IMG/VR virus record: IMGVR_UViG_3300020171_000140
Location: 1-21,555 of that record
DNA from: a virus
Length of the DNA stretch: 21,555 bases
Direction: 5' to 3' (one strand)
Under the pieces are notes generated by a model. The model saw nothing but the letters and a program-made list of their open reading frames with translations. It was not told the origin of the DNA and searched no databases. Shown here in pieces: positions 6,773-13,986 of the stretch; position 1 is the first letter of the stretch; every line of letters begins with the position of its first letter. Both the position numbers and the translations under genes were made by a program.

Positions 6773-8682
6773 TGGACTTGATAGGATACCTACGCCGGAT
6801 AATGAACAAGGATGCCTCGGAGACTTTTGCCCAAGCTACCGATAGCCTTGAGGCAATTTCGGAGGCTCTGGGTATTGGTCCCAGTGTCGGTCTGTGGATG
6901 TTCGGCCGGGTGGCGGCTGGCATTGCCAGCACCACTGTTATTACCACTGACAACCTCGGCACGCAACTGCCCACTGATGTCTTCAACAATGAGTTTTATA
7001 TGCAGGTTCTCCATAATTTCAATGCTCCGGGCACCGCACCTGAGCGAGAGATTCGCAGGATAACCGATTTTGTCGGTCCAACACAGACCTTCACCACCGA
7101 TGCTTTCTCAGCCAATGTGGAAGAGGGAGACCTGGTAGCCATAATTCACGAATCAGTGCTCACCATTGAGATACTGGGGTTTGGCACCCTGACCACCAGC
7201 TCAGCAACGGTTCCAGCTGATAATACCAGGACTGAGGTCGATAACTACTTCAATGGCTGTTTGCTGATGCCTACCGAGGGCGCCTGCCGGTTTCAGCCTC
7301 GGAGGATTGTTGATTATACCGGGGCTACCGGGGTATTCACTCTTGACCCCAATAACCCCTTCACCGGGGTGCCAGGGCTTGTTGACTATATCATTATCGG
7401 GGGCCAGTGCGCCTTTGTTCCGGCAACCGATAGTGTGAACAATAGAACCCCAGAGGATGTAGTCGGTTCTAAGGCAGATACACCTCAGTTTAACCCTACC
7501 TCCATCACCAGTAGCATTATAAGGTTTATTAAAGCTATTCTGAGTAACCAAGTGATTGCCACGGGGACGCTAACGACCTCCAGTGCTACCGTCCCCGCCG
7601 ACAATACTAGGGCTGAGGCTGATAACTATTTTAACGGCGCAATGCTTATGATGGTAACTGGTGCTGTTGCCTTCCAGCCTCGCAGGATAGTGGATTATAC
7701 AGGCATTGGCGGCATATTCACTTTAGACCCCAATAATCCTTTGACTGCTGTACCGGGCCTGGTAGTATATGTCGTTTTTGTTGACCAAACTGAGTTTGTC
7801 CCTACTACCGATGGGGTCAACAATAGGACACCCTCAGATGTTGTAGGCAACAAGGCAGACACAGCTATTGCAGTGCCAGATAATGTTTCCTCTCATATCC
7901 GTTATCTCAAAGGGCTACTTACTCAAATTACAGCTGCTAGGCTTGGGGAACTGGATGCTGCCAACTTACCTGCTGACATAGACCTTATCAAGGGATATAC
8001 TGATACCCTGGAAGCGGCTATCGGAGCCATTGAAGGTGCTACAAGCCTTCATAACAAGCTGACTGCTGCCAGAGCACTTCTTTTAGACCGCCTGGCCCTT
8101 TTAGCTGCTGGGGGTGCTGGTGAACTTACCCCTGCCAGAGCAGGATACCTAGAAGAACTGGCGGCGGCTAATATCCCTATCGATATAGATGGGCTAAAGA
8201 CCTCAAGAGACCGCCAGCTCCTCTCAATGGACTTCTGGAGTAACCCGCAAGAAGAAGTCTCTGTGCCAGCAATTGCGGCGACGCTAGCTCTGCCCTCTGT
8301 CACCGTGGCTGATTTACCTGCTGGTGCTACAATCGTCCGAGCTATAGCAATTTTCAAAGCAAGAATGATTGAGAACACTAATGCCGCTGCTAACAAGCTG
8401 AATGGGGCGACTGTGGCTGCCACCAGCCAGGTAATCCAAATCCAAGACTCCGCGTTGAGTGGCTGGGTAGATGCGATTAACTTTGTGGATGATCAGTTTG
8501 GAATTGCAGCCACTACCCGAGAGGGCGGCGACGTGCTTATGGGCAGCATAGACATAGCTGGTGCGGGCAAGGTTGACGCTAATGATACCTACAGCGTTCG
8601 TTGGCTACTAGCACTGGCTGACCTTGCTAGCCTAAACTTCAATGATTGCGCGTGCGGACTGAGAATATGGTATTCGGTGTGA
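6772..8682 (+). CDS. Modular fibre-like protein with triplicated module and coiled coil
   Basis: This 636-residue protein starts at TAATG after GGAGGT. Two closely related modules begin near residues 137 and 263 (GTLTTSSATVPADN, RRIVDYTG, FTLDPNNP), and a more diverged copy lies at about 43-125 (RRITDFVG). Such modules recur in phage fibre and tail-associated proteins. Residues 375-490 are rich in LDAA and AAR heptads and likely form a trimeric coiled coil. The last 140 residues look like a beta-sandwich tip. Probable receptor-binding fibre or its shaft. Confidence 0.78.
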   Translation: MDLIGYLRRIMNKDASETFAQATDSLEAISEALGIGPSVGLWMFGRVAAGIASTTVITTDNLGTQLPTDVFNNEFYMQVLHNFNAPGTAPEREIRRITDFVGPTQTFTTDAFSANVEEGDLVAIIHESVLTIEILGFGTLTTSSATVPADNTRTEVDNYFNGCLLMPTEGACRFQPRRIVDYTGATGVFTLDPNNPFTGVPGLVDYIIIGGQCAFVPATDSVNNRTPEDVVGSKADTPQFNPTSITSSIIRFIKAILSNQVIATGTLTTSSATVPADNTRAEADNYFNGAMLMMVTGAVAFQPRRIVDYTGIGGIFTLDPNNPLTAVPGLVVYVVFVDQTEFVPTTDGVNNRTPSDVVGNKADTAIAVPDNVSSHIRYLKGLLTQITAARLGELDAANLPADIDLIKGYTDTLEAAIGAIEGATSLHNKLTAARALLLDRLALLAAGGAGELTPARAGYLEELAAANIPIDIDGLKTSRDRQLLSMDFWSNPQEEVSVPAIAATLALPSVTVADLPAGATIVRAIAIFKARMIENTNAAANKLNGATVAATSQVIQIQDSALSGWVDAINFVDDQFGIAATTREGGDVLMGSIDIAGAGKVDANDTYSVRWLLALADLASLNFNDCACGLRIWYSV

Positions 8683-8691
8683 GGTAAGTAA

Positions 8692-9198
8692 ATGGCAGTT
8701 GAGGAGCAGACCCTATATAACAGCATTACACACCTCTACGCAGGCAGCGTCATCAGGCACGGACAGCGTTTGACTATACCTAACCGAAAGGTAACCAAGC
8801 TAGCCTTCATCATCTGTAAATTAGGAAGCCCCACAGGAGCGGTTACCTTCACCATCCGTAAGGTTAGTGATGATAGCATTATTCTCAGCAAGGTCTGGGG
8901 AGACGCCTCAGCCCTTACTACCACCTATGGCTGGGTAGAGGTAACCTTTGATACGCCAGCTACCATCAACGAGGAAGTCAGAATACTCGTGGAGTTTAGC
9001 GGGGGTTCAATCAATAATGATGTGTTGGCTACCTACCAAAATACAGATGTTAAAGCCGGTGAGGTCACGACAGCATATACCGCCAGCTACACAGACTACG
9101 CTACCAACGACAGCACCTACCGATATACTTATGAAGTGGGGGAAAAACCTCGAACTGCTCAGATAGCGGCCAAGATGGTAGGTGCAGGAGTGATATAA
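8692..9198 (+). CDS. Small beta-sandwich (jelly-roll-like) fibre-tip or carbohydrate-binding-type protein
   Basis: This 168-residue protein has GAGGT upstream of ATG. Its pattern of polar strands (VTKLAFIICKLGSPTGAVTF, then W-x-V-V-F-type strands and VRILVEFSGG) matches the jelly-roll fold common to carbohydrate-binding and fibre-tip domains. It follows the two large fibre-like genes by 9 bp. It has no signal peptide. Binding specificity cannot be inferred. Confidence 0.7.
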   Translation: MAVEEQTLYNSITHLYAGSVIRHGQRLTIPNRKVTKLAFIICKLGSPTGAVTFTIRKVSDDSIILSKVWGDASALTTTYGWVEVTFDTPATINEEVRILVEFSGGSINNDVLATYQNTDVKAGEVTTAYTASYTDYATNDSTYRYTYEVGEKPRTAQIAAKMVGAGVI

Positions 9199-9206
9199 TG
9201 TCTTTA

Positions 9207-9222
9207 CAGTATAATAATACTG
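9207..9222. promoter_or_regulatory. Dyad CAGTA-N6-TACTG (copy 1, + strand gene)
   Basis: CAGTA TAATAA TACTG is a perfect 5+5 dyad just upstream of the AAAGAGGAG ribosome binding site of the zinc-ribbon gene at 9242. It is the only copy I found outside the right-hand part of the - strand block, and it links this + strand gene to the same putative regulator. Confidence 0.7.
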
Positions 9223-9241
9223 TTTCGGTAAAGAGGAGTGA

Positions 9242-9403
9242 ATGAAAACACTTAACTCTCCAATTAAATTTATGGCTTACGCTGTCTTTAAGGCGGTGCG
9301 CCACCCCAGGACGCCGATTAAATTCTTTGTCTGTGAGTGCGGCTGCCGCTTCCCTAACTCGGCAAAGGAATGCCCTAGATGTGGCGATAAGGTAAAGGAT
9401 TAA
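9242..9403 (+). CDS. Small zinc-ribbon protein (53 aa)
   Basis: ATG at 9242 follows AAAGAGGAG and the dyad at 9207. The 53-residue product has a basic, hydrophobic N-terminal half (MKTLNSPIKFMAYAVFKAVR) and a C-terminal CxC...CPRCG ribbon (CECGCRFPNSAKECPRCGDK) with two cysteine pairs that can hold one zinc ion. Proteins of this type often bind nucleic acid or protein, but the role here is unknown. It lies between the fibre cassette and a small membrane protein. Confidence 0.75.
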   Translation: MKTLNSPIKFMAYAVFKAVRHPRTPIKFFVCECGCRFPNSAKECPRCGDKVKD

Positions 9404-9404
9404 G

Positions 9405-9590
9405 ATGGCATCACCAGGACGAAAAGAGGTATCACCGGTCCCGTGGTATGGGTGTGTGACTCTGATAATTGTGGGGGCTATAATCTGGTCCTGGTCAGCT
9501 GCCTACAACATAGCCGCTATTGCCGAGCTGGGGCGCGTACTCGTCTATATTCCGATAGGGCACTTATTCGGTATGGCACTCCAAAGGTAA
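9405..9590 (+). CDS. Small membrane protein, holin-like
   Basis: The start codon follows the previous stop by 1 bp, with AAAGGA upstream. The 61-residue product has hydrophobic stretches at about 15-35 and 43-60 (VTLIIVGAIIWSWSAAY, VLVYIPIGHLFGMAL), giving one or two membrane spans after a short charged N-terminus. Last gene of the + strand block, it ends 3 bp before a convergent papain-like amidase gene. A lysis (holin) role fits its size and place but is inferred. Confidence 0.65.
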   Translation: MASPGRKEVSPVPWYGCVTLIIVGAIIWSWSAAYNIAAIAELGRVLVYIPIGHLFGMALQR

Positions 9591-9593
9591 ACC

Positions 9594-10169
9594 TCAAACC
9601 AATTCCTCTGATAATTTGCCTCTCCAGGCAGTCCACAACAGCGGACTATCAGTAACGAAGTCACCAGGCAAGGAAACATCCTCAAGATATAGCAATTCGA
9701 GTCCACCCCGGATAAATACTTCATCCACAGCTTCAGAACATATATGCCACGGGTCCCGGTGATATTTCAAGGGCATTGGTAGGCCTAATTTCTGACAGAT
9801 AAGTCTGGGGATAACAAACTGCACTATACAGAGGTAATCGTAATAGCTTTGGGGATCTGAAGCCAGCTTGATTGCTTCCTCTAGGACATAAGGGATTCTC
9901 CTCTTGTCATGCTCCGACCGTAGACGAAGGATCACCACTTCCTGACCATAACGATTGGATAATGACTGGATGGCTACCCCGCGGCCGCTACTCTCAAAGA
10001 GGAAGGGGTGGCGGAGTACTACACTATCAACTAGGATGGTCATCTCGCCCATGTAGAGGAACACGTGGCTGTAGGGACCCACCCCCCATCTCTTAATTAC
10101 TGATATTGGGTCTTTGCCCCAGTTGACGTTGACGAGGATATCCGCAGGCTCTAGCTTGAAGTTATTCAT
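9594..10169 (-). CDS. Permuted papain-like (NlpC/P60-type, YiiX-like) amidase or peptidase
   Basis: This 191-residue protein has AGGAGG at good spacing. Catalytic-type residues follow the circularly permuted NlpC/P60 order: His35 in GPYSHVFLYMG comes first, and the nucleophile-type Cys144 lies in WHICSEAV near the C-terminus. A PxxD motif (SLPGDFVTDSPLLW) follows, as in the family. These enzymes cleave peptide, amide or thioester bonds in cell wall or lipidated substrates. It is the most distal gene of the - strand block and lies end-to-end with the holin-like gene. Cell-wall lysis, virion-associated penetration or anti-defence roles are all possible. Confidence 0.72.
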   Translation of the reverse strand: MNNFKLEPADILVNVNWGKDPISVIKRWGVGPYSHVFLYMGEMTILVDSVVLRHPFLFESSGRGVAIQSLSNRYGQEVVILRLRSEHDKRRIPYVLEEAIKLASDPQSYYDYLCIVQFVIPRLICQKLGLPMPLKYHRDPWHICSEAVDEVFIRGGLELLYLEDVSLPGDFVTDSPLLWTAWRGKLSEELV

Positions 10170-10202
10170 TTATGATGCCTCCTAATTTGCTGCCTTTTTG
10201 TT

Positions 10203-10481
10203 TCAGGTACGGTCAATAAAGGCACGAAGTTCTTCATCTGACCAATCACTCATACAACGATGGGTATTATACTTGACTGGAACTGTTTTGATCCGTTTTG
10301 GCTTCAGGATACGGTCAATAATGACCTGCAGTTCTTCATCCGACCGGTCGCTCATACAACGATGGGTATTATACTGGGCTCGAACTGTGGGCTCATCACC
10401 ACCATAATAACACTGACCGCAACGGGGACACTGCGCTATTGTTAAGTCGAAGCTGATTTCAGATGGTGCTTCTTCAGTCAA
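10203..10481 (-). CDS. Zinc-binding protein with internal duplication
   Basis: This 92-residue protein starts at a TTG (10481) that overlaps the TGA of the repressor gene, with AAGGAG 7 bp upstream of it. C18-P-R-C21 and H40-x-C42 suggest one C2HC-type zinc site. Residues 36-58 and 70-92 are near-identical (QYNTHRCMSD and KYNTHRCMSD, each followed by SDEEL and an IDR-type end), offset by 34 residues, so the gene carries a recent partial tandem duplication including H-x-C. It is coupled to the XRE repressor. Function unknown. Confidence 0.7.
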   Translation of the reverse strand: MTEEAPSEISFDLTIAQCPRCGQCYYGGDEPTVRAQYNTHRCMSDRSDEELQVIIDRILKPKRIKTVPVKYNTHRCMSDWSDEELRAFIDRT

Positions 10482-10837
10482 TTACATTCTCCTTCAGTTC
10501 CGGTAAAAGAGCTAAGCCAGGCACAAAGACCGTCAATCTTCAGGTGGATATTGATTAAAGCCAGAGCTATCTCCTTAATTTCACTTTTCAATCTTTCGAC
10601 ACGGTCTTGGCTATCGTCTCGTGAAAGGTATCCGGCCAACATTAGAAGTTCAGCTTCCCTGAAGCCCAGCGGCTCAGCCAATTTGATTAAAATATGCGCC
10701 GAAGGAAACCGCTCTCCCCTCTCAACACGACCAATGTGTGCTGCTGAAACCCCTGATAAACTGCTGAGCTGTACTAGCATCAGCTTCTTTTCCTTCCTTT
10801 GCTTTTTGAGTATTTCGCCTAAATTGTTAGTGTCCAT
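10478..10837 (-). CDS. XRE/Cro-CI family HTH transcription regulator
   Basis: This 119-residue protein starts at ATG after GGGAGG. Residues 6-60 form a canonical XRE helix-turn-helix (LGEILKKQRKEKK, LSGVSAAHIGRVERGERFPS), and residues 70-110 are helical and may dimerise. It probably binds a short inverted repeat as a dimer. The 16-bp dyads found in this window are the right size for such a protein, so it is the first candidate for their ligand, though no sequence evidence links them. It overlaps the duplicated zinc protein and follows the conserved phage gene at 10838. Confidence 0.88.
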   Translation of the reverse strand: MDTNNLGEILKKQRKEKKLMLVQLSSLSGVSAAHIGRVERGERFPSAHILIKLAEPLGFREAELLMLAGYLSRDDSQDRVERLKSEIKEIALALINIHLKIDGLCAWLSSFTGTEGECN

Positions 10838-11290
10838 TTATTCCTCCCTTCCTTCAGGCAGCTGGAAGTGCCTATCAACCATTGCCTCATATAGAGTTCG
10901 CCCACCTCGAGTAATCACATAGGGTAAAAATACTTGCTCCATCTTGACCATCTCAGTTTCAAGTAAAGCCATTTGGGCTTCTACCCAATCCTTTATGATT
11001 CGCCAGGCAACTCTTACTGCCTGCGCTCGATCAGGCCTCCCTTGATGGCTTCGTAGCTTACCCAAGCTTGATTGGCGTTCCAGGATTTTCAATACCGGTT
11101 CAGGGTTTATAGGTAACCTGAAGCCGACCACGCCTTGGGCAGTTTCAATCTGGAAGGCAAGGGCTTCAACACTGCCATCGTCACCATAACTAGTCAGAAT
11201 AGATTTCGCCCCATGGGCAGCTAGAATACGTTGGATTTCCGCCACTGTCTTTGCTGCCTCAATTTTGGTTGTATAATTCAAAAGTGGCAT
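10838..11290 (-). CDS. Conserved phage hypothetical protein
   Basis: About 150 residues. GGGGG lies 6 bp upstream of the ATG at 11290; a GTG directly in front is an alternative start. The sequence (YTTKIEAAKTVAEIQRILAA; GVVGFRLPINPEPVLKILE; QAVRVAWRIIKDWVEAQMAL) resembles a small protein I recall being common near replication and recombination genes of phages, with no assigned function. It has an N-terminal alpha/beta half and a C-terminal long-helix half with R-x-A-W-R. No catalytic motif is visible. Confidence 0.75.
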   Translation of the reverse strand: MPLLNYTTKIEAAKTVAEIQRILAAHGAKSILTSYGDDGSVEALAFQIETAQGVVGFRLPINPEPVLKILERQSSLGKLRSHQGRPDRAQAVRVAWRIIKDWVEAQMALLETEMVKMEQVFLPYVITRGGRTLYEAMVDRHFQLPEGREE

Positions 11291-11351
11291 CACTTACCCC
11301 CTTTCCTCTGGACGCTGAAAAGGCAAACCAAGAGCATTGTAAATACTGAGT

Positions 11352-12158
11352 TCACCTCACCTTGGGCATTTCCTGCCTTAATTTCAGGGTATCGTTAACC
11401 GATGGTTTTTTGAAGAATGGTGGCTGAGGATAATCAAACAAAGGCATTAAATTATTCTTCAAAAACGCAGGTATTCTAGCCTTATCACAGGCTCTTACTA
11501 TTTCCTCTACCCACTCTATCTTTGGTGGCTTGTAGGGCTTGGTCTGTGAGCCTATAATATCCCAATCATAAGCATCTTCAGGAGAATAAGGGGGATGAAG
11601 CGATATATGCTCTAATAATGGTTCGTGGGATATGAATTTGATACTTGCCTCAATACTCGCTAATACTACAACTGCCTCGTTATGTGCTTTCTGATTAGTA
11701 GCCGTAACGCCGACAAAGCAATTAGGAGGAAACGGACTGAACTTGATTAGGTTCTGCGGTTGCTTGGTGAGTAGATAGAAGCGGTGCCAACTGCACAATT
11801 GACATATTCGCAATATCTGCATTGTCCATTCTTCGGGGATACCGATGCCAAAAAGGTCTGACATATCACAGGGGAAAATACCTTTTGGCTGTCTATAATG
11901 TCTAGGCAACCACAACCTATCTTCCCAGAAGCGGGGGTAGAAGGGGTCATCAGCGGCTGTAGCTTCAAACACAGGCAAGTCGCCCTCGTAAGTCCACGCA
12001 ACATTTGGATTAGCCAGATATAGAGGCTTCAACCGCCCATTAGCCAGCTTCCGGGCATAGCAGTATTCACAGCCATTGAGACAGCCGGTGATGGGATTCC
12101 AGGTGTAACCCTGTGTGCCATCAGGATTCTTAACCCACTCAATTTTTGTTTTGTTCAT
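11352..12158 (-). CDS. Phage Gp37/Gp68-type radical-SAM-like protein (DUF5131)
   Basis: This 268-residue protein starts at the ATG at 12158, 5 bp after GGGAGG; the ATG one codon earlier is too close. Near the N-terminus is TWNPITGCLNGCEYCYARKL, a C-x3-C-x2-C iron-sulphur signature of radical SAM type (Cys26, Cys30, Cys33). It is followed by a barrel-like alternation (FPCDMSDLFG, WHRFYLLTKQPQN, FVGVTATNQ, FISHEPLLE) characteristic of the phage Gp37/Gp68 family. Family members are widespread in phages and related to spore photoproduct lyase-like or queuosine-type SAM enzymes, but the substrate is unknown. The last part (WDIIGSQTKP) is slightly diverged from the usual GGE-type motif. Confidence 0.85.
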   Translation of the reverse strand: MNKTKIEWVKNPDGTQGYTWNPITGCLNGCEYCYARKLANGRLKPLYLANPNVAWTYEGDLPVFEATAADDPFYPRFWEDRLWLPRHYRQPKGIFPCDMSDLFGIGIPEEWTMQILRICQLCSWHRFYLLTKQPQNLIKFSPFPPNCFVGVTATNQKAHNEAVVVLASIEASIKFISHEPLLEHISLHPPYSPEDAYDWDIIGSQTKPYKPPKIEWVEEIVRACDKARIPAFLKNNLMPLFDYPQPPFFKKPSVNDTLKLRQEMPKVR

Positions 12159-12304
12159 CATATCCTCCCTAGCCTATGTAGTAGCCAACACCAAAACCGG
12201 GGGCATAGTTTTAGCGGTATTATCTCTAAGAAGATAAGTAACCTATCGCAATATGGGGAAAGCCGTTTAATTACCTCAGCAGCTATCTTTTGAGCTTGCT
12301 CCAT
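12158..12304 (-). CDS. Small ORF, possible remnant of a nucleotidyltransferase N-terminus (48 aa)
   Basis: A 48-residue frame has GGAGGT 6 bp before its ATG, and its TGA overlaps the next start (ATGA). The first 22 residues, ending RLSPYCDRL, resemble the N-terminus of PolX-like nucleotidyltransferases, in which this segment is followed by a GSxRR active-site motif. Here the motif is absent and the sequence degenerates to hydrophobic and basic residues. It may be a decayed gene kept as a translated leader for the radical-SAM gene, or an unrelated small protein. The resemblance is from memory and uncertain. Confidence 0.45.
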   Translation of the reverse strand: MEQAQKIAAEVIKRLSPYCDRLLIFLEIIPLKLCPRFWCWLLHRLGRI

Positions 12305-12318
12305 GCTCTACCTCCAAT

Positions 12319-13098
12319 TCACCTTTGCACCATGTGCCCATATTTGCCCCCAATGTATTTATCTGGGTCATCTTTTGGTTTTTTCCCCTTCTTCCCAATA
12401 TCTTCATTGACCCAAGTCATGCTTACAAATTCCCCGCCACGCTGAGATACCTTGCTTTTCCAACAAGCTAATATCTCCTCACGGGTAAAGCCTCGGGCCA
12501 GCATACGCTTAATAGTTTGCCCCTCCTTGCCATAGCTGGGAATAGGGTCTTTTTGAACTCTATCGGGAAAGCCGAGGTATGTTCTCATCTCGGTAAAAAT
12601 CTCATTAACAATAGGGGCAACTTGCTTTGTGCGGGCACCTTTACGAAGTAAAGGTGTATTAGACTTAACTAAACTAGACTTAATTATATTGGGTTTCTCG
12701 GTGGTTGTCGGTTGGGTGACATCTGGTTGCCGACTGGTTGTCATAACTTCTTGTGACTCCTCATAGCTGGGCAGTGTGGATGGATTGTAACGGTCTTTTC
12801 TGATTTGTTGGTGCTCGTGCCAGCCCGGTATGTCAAGGTACTCTGTTTTACCATTGGTGTAGATTCGGATAAGTCCGAGCTGGGCGCACTGGTCTCGTAG
12901 CTCTCTGATTTCCTCCCCGGTTTTGTCATTGTCGTATGGGAAGATGCTTGCCTTGAGAAAACGGGGCGATGCTTTCAATCTGCCGTCATCGTCTGCTTGG
13001 CTGAATATGCCAATGAATAGCAGCCGCCCAGTGTCAGAAAGGGCTCCTACCTTTTCATTACGCCATATCTGCGGGTCTATCATTCTACGGCGTGGCAT
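12319..13098 (-). CDS. Phage replisome-organiser-like replication protein
   Basis: This 259-residue protein starts at ATG with GAGGG upstream. The N-terminal 110 residues (MIDPQIWRNEKVGALSD, LLFIGIFSQADDDGR, KASIFPYDN) match the winged-helix-type domain of phage replication initiators and replisome organisers. The middle is Thr/Pro-rich and linker-like. The C-terminus (RMLARGFTREEILACWKSK) resembles a DnaD-like helicase-loading segment. It probably recruits host helicase to a phage origin. It overlaps the preceding gene by 14 bp and lies near RecT and the nuclease, as in many temperate phages. Confidence 0.75.
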   Translation of the reverse strand: MPRRRMIDPQIWRNEKVGALSDTGRLLFIGIFSQADDDGRLKASPRFLKASIFPYDNDKTGEEIRELRDQCAQLGLIRIYTNGKTEYLDIPGWHEHQQIRKDRYNPSTLPSYEESQEVMTTSRQPDVTQPTTTEKPNIIKSSLVKSNTPLLRKGARTKQVAPIVNEIFTEMRTYLGFPDRVQKDPIPSYGKEGQTIKRMLARGFTREEILACWKSKVSQRGGEFVSMTWVNEDIGKKGKKPKDDPDKYIGGKYGHMVQR

Positions 13099-13417
13099 TA
13101 TCGCCCTCGCTTGAAGCTACTTCCTTTAGGCGTTTAAAAATACCTGTAAGTTCCACCTCCATTGTTGGAAAATTTTTGACCCCTCTGTTTCGCGAGACCT
13201 TGTGTACTAAAGTTTTAAGGAGAATCTCGCTACATATGACCTCAAAGAAATCTCCCCAGCGGCTATTATTGAATGCGCCCTCAGTTAACCAAGCACAGTG
13301 CAGGATATCATCCACCTCCCTCCATTTCGGATACCATCTGAATCTCTGCCCATCGGCTTCAAACTCGACATACATCAGGTCTTTCTCCCAATCAACCTTT
13401 TGCAACTTCAGATTCAT
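13085..13417 (-). CDS. Unknown protein between nuclease and replisome organiser
   Basis: This 110-residue protein has ATG overlapping the stop of a 25-residue upstream ORF (ATGA), with GGAGGT just upstream. It is a soluble alpha/beta protein (LMYVEFEADGQRFRWYPKWREVDD) with a helical second half and a charged tail. It overlaps the replisome-organiser gene by 14 bp, so the two are likely co-translated. No family is recognised. Confidence 0.68.
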   Translation of the reverse strand: MNLKLQKVDWEKDLMYVEFEADGQRFRWYPKWREVDDILHCAWLTEGAFNNSRWGDFFEVICSEILLKTLVHKVSRNRGVKNFPTMEVELTGIFKRLKEVASSEGDNATP

Positions 13418-13491
13418 GTGGCACCTCCTAGTATTTGGTCTGTTGACAAGCTCTGGGGAACTATTCTTCCCCGAGCAATGGCTCGTCTCAT
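13414..13491 (-). CDS. Tiny coupled ORF (25 aa)
   Basis: ATG at 13491 is preceded by AAGGAG at 5 bp, and the frame ends in a TGA that overlaps the next ATG. The product is a 25-residue basic peptide (MRRAIARGRIVPQSLSTDQI...). It fills the gap between the nuclease and the 13085 gene. It may be a genuine microprotein or a leader that couples translation. Moderate to low confidence. Confidence 0.45.
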   Translation of the reverse strand: MRRAIARGRIVPQSLSTDQILGGAT

Positions 13492-13515
13492 ATTGGCTCC
13501 TTAGAAGAGCTCCCT

Positions 13516-13986
13516 CTATTTCTGCAATGGTTTTAATTTCTCAGCCGAAACAAACCAGCACGGTAAACAGGGCATATCTGTGCGCCATATACCAAGCTCA
13601 GGTACTCGCTCTCCCTCTAAGTATCCCTTTAGAGTGAAATTAGGGCGTGTTCCACAAGCTAGAATGTATGTCACGGTCCGGTCCAGGTCGTCAATAAGAA
13701 GGTTACCGGTGATTCTTTGGGTGCTTTTAACATCTAGCTTTATGCCGCGCCAATTAAGGTCAAATTTGGGTACCGCAGCGGCGGTTGGTGACCATTCAGG
13801 ATAAATGTTAAGATATTTGGCGACAGCTAGCTCGGCAGCAGAGGACTCAATATCATTATTCAGACCGTCATCGGTAAAGTCCCTCCGGGTTCTACGCTGA
13901 CGCTCCAGTGAAATCTGGCGCCTGATACGCCCGATAATCGCCGCTATTTCACACTCGACCTTAGTAAGTGTCACTATCACCATCAT
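13516..13986 (-). CDS. PD-(D/E)XK-type nuclease
   Basis: About 156 residues from an ATG at 13986 that overlaps the RecT stop (ATGA); the frame is open further upstream but would then lie inside recT. The nuclease core is visible: a helix with Glu (DIESSAAELAVAKYL, Glu47 or Glu52), then KFDL (Asp76) and LDVKST (Asp85-x-Lys87) on adjacent strands. This fits small phage endonucleases and resolvases. Coupling to the RecT annealase suggests a role in recombination, end processing or host DNA degradation. A CLPC pair near the C-terminus is unusual. Confidence 0.72.
   Translation of the reverse strand: MMVIVTLTKVECEIAAIIGRIRRQISLERQRRTRRDFTDDGLNNDIESSAAELAVAKYLNIYPEWSPTAAAVPKFDLNWRGIKLDVKSTQRITGNLLIDDLDRTVTYILACGTRPNFTLKGYLEGERVPELGIWRTDMPCLPCWFVSAEKLKPLQK

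Noticed and set aside
9198-9245. 15-codon ORF starting at the TAATG at 9198
   Set aside because: It merely reads through the dyad and ribosome binding site before the zinc-ribbon gene; no protein-like signal.
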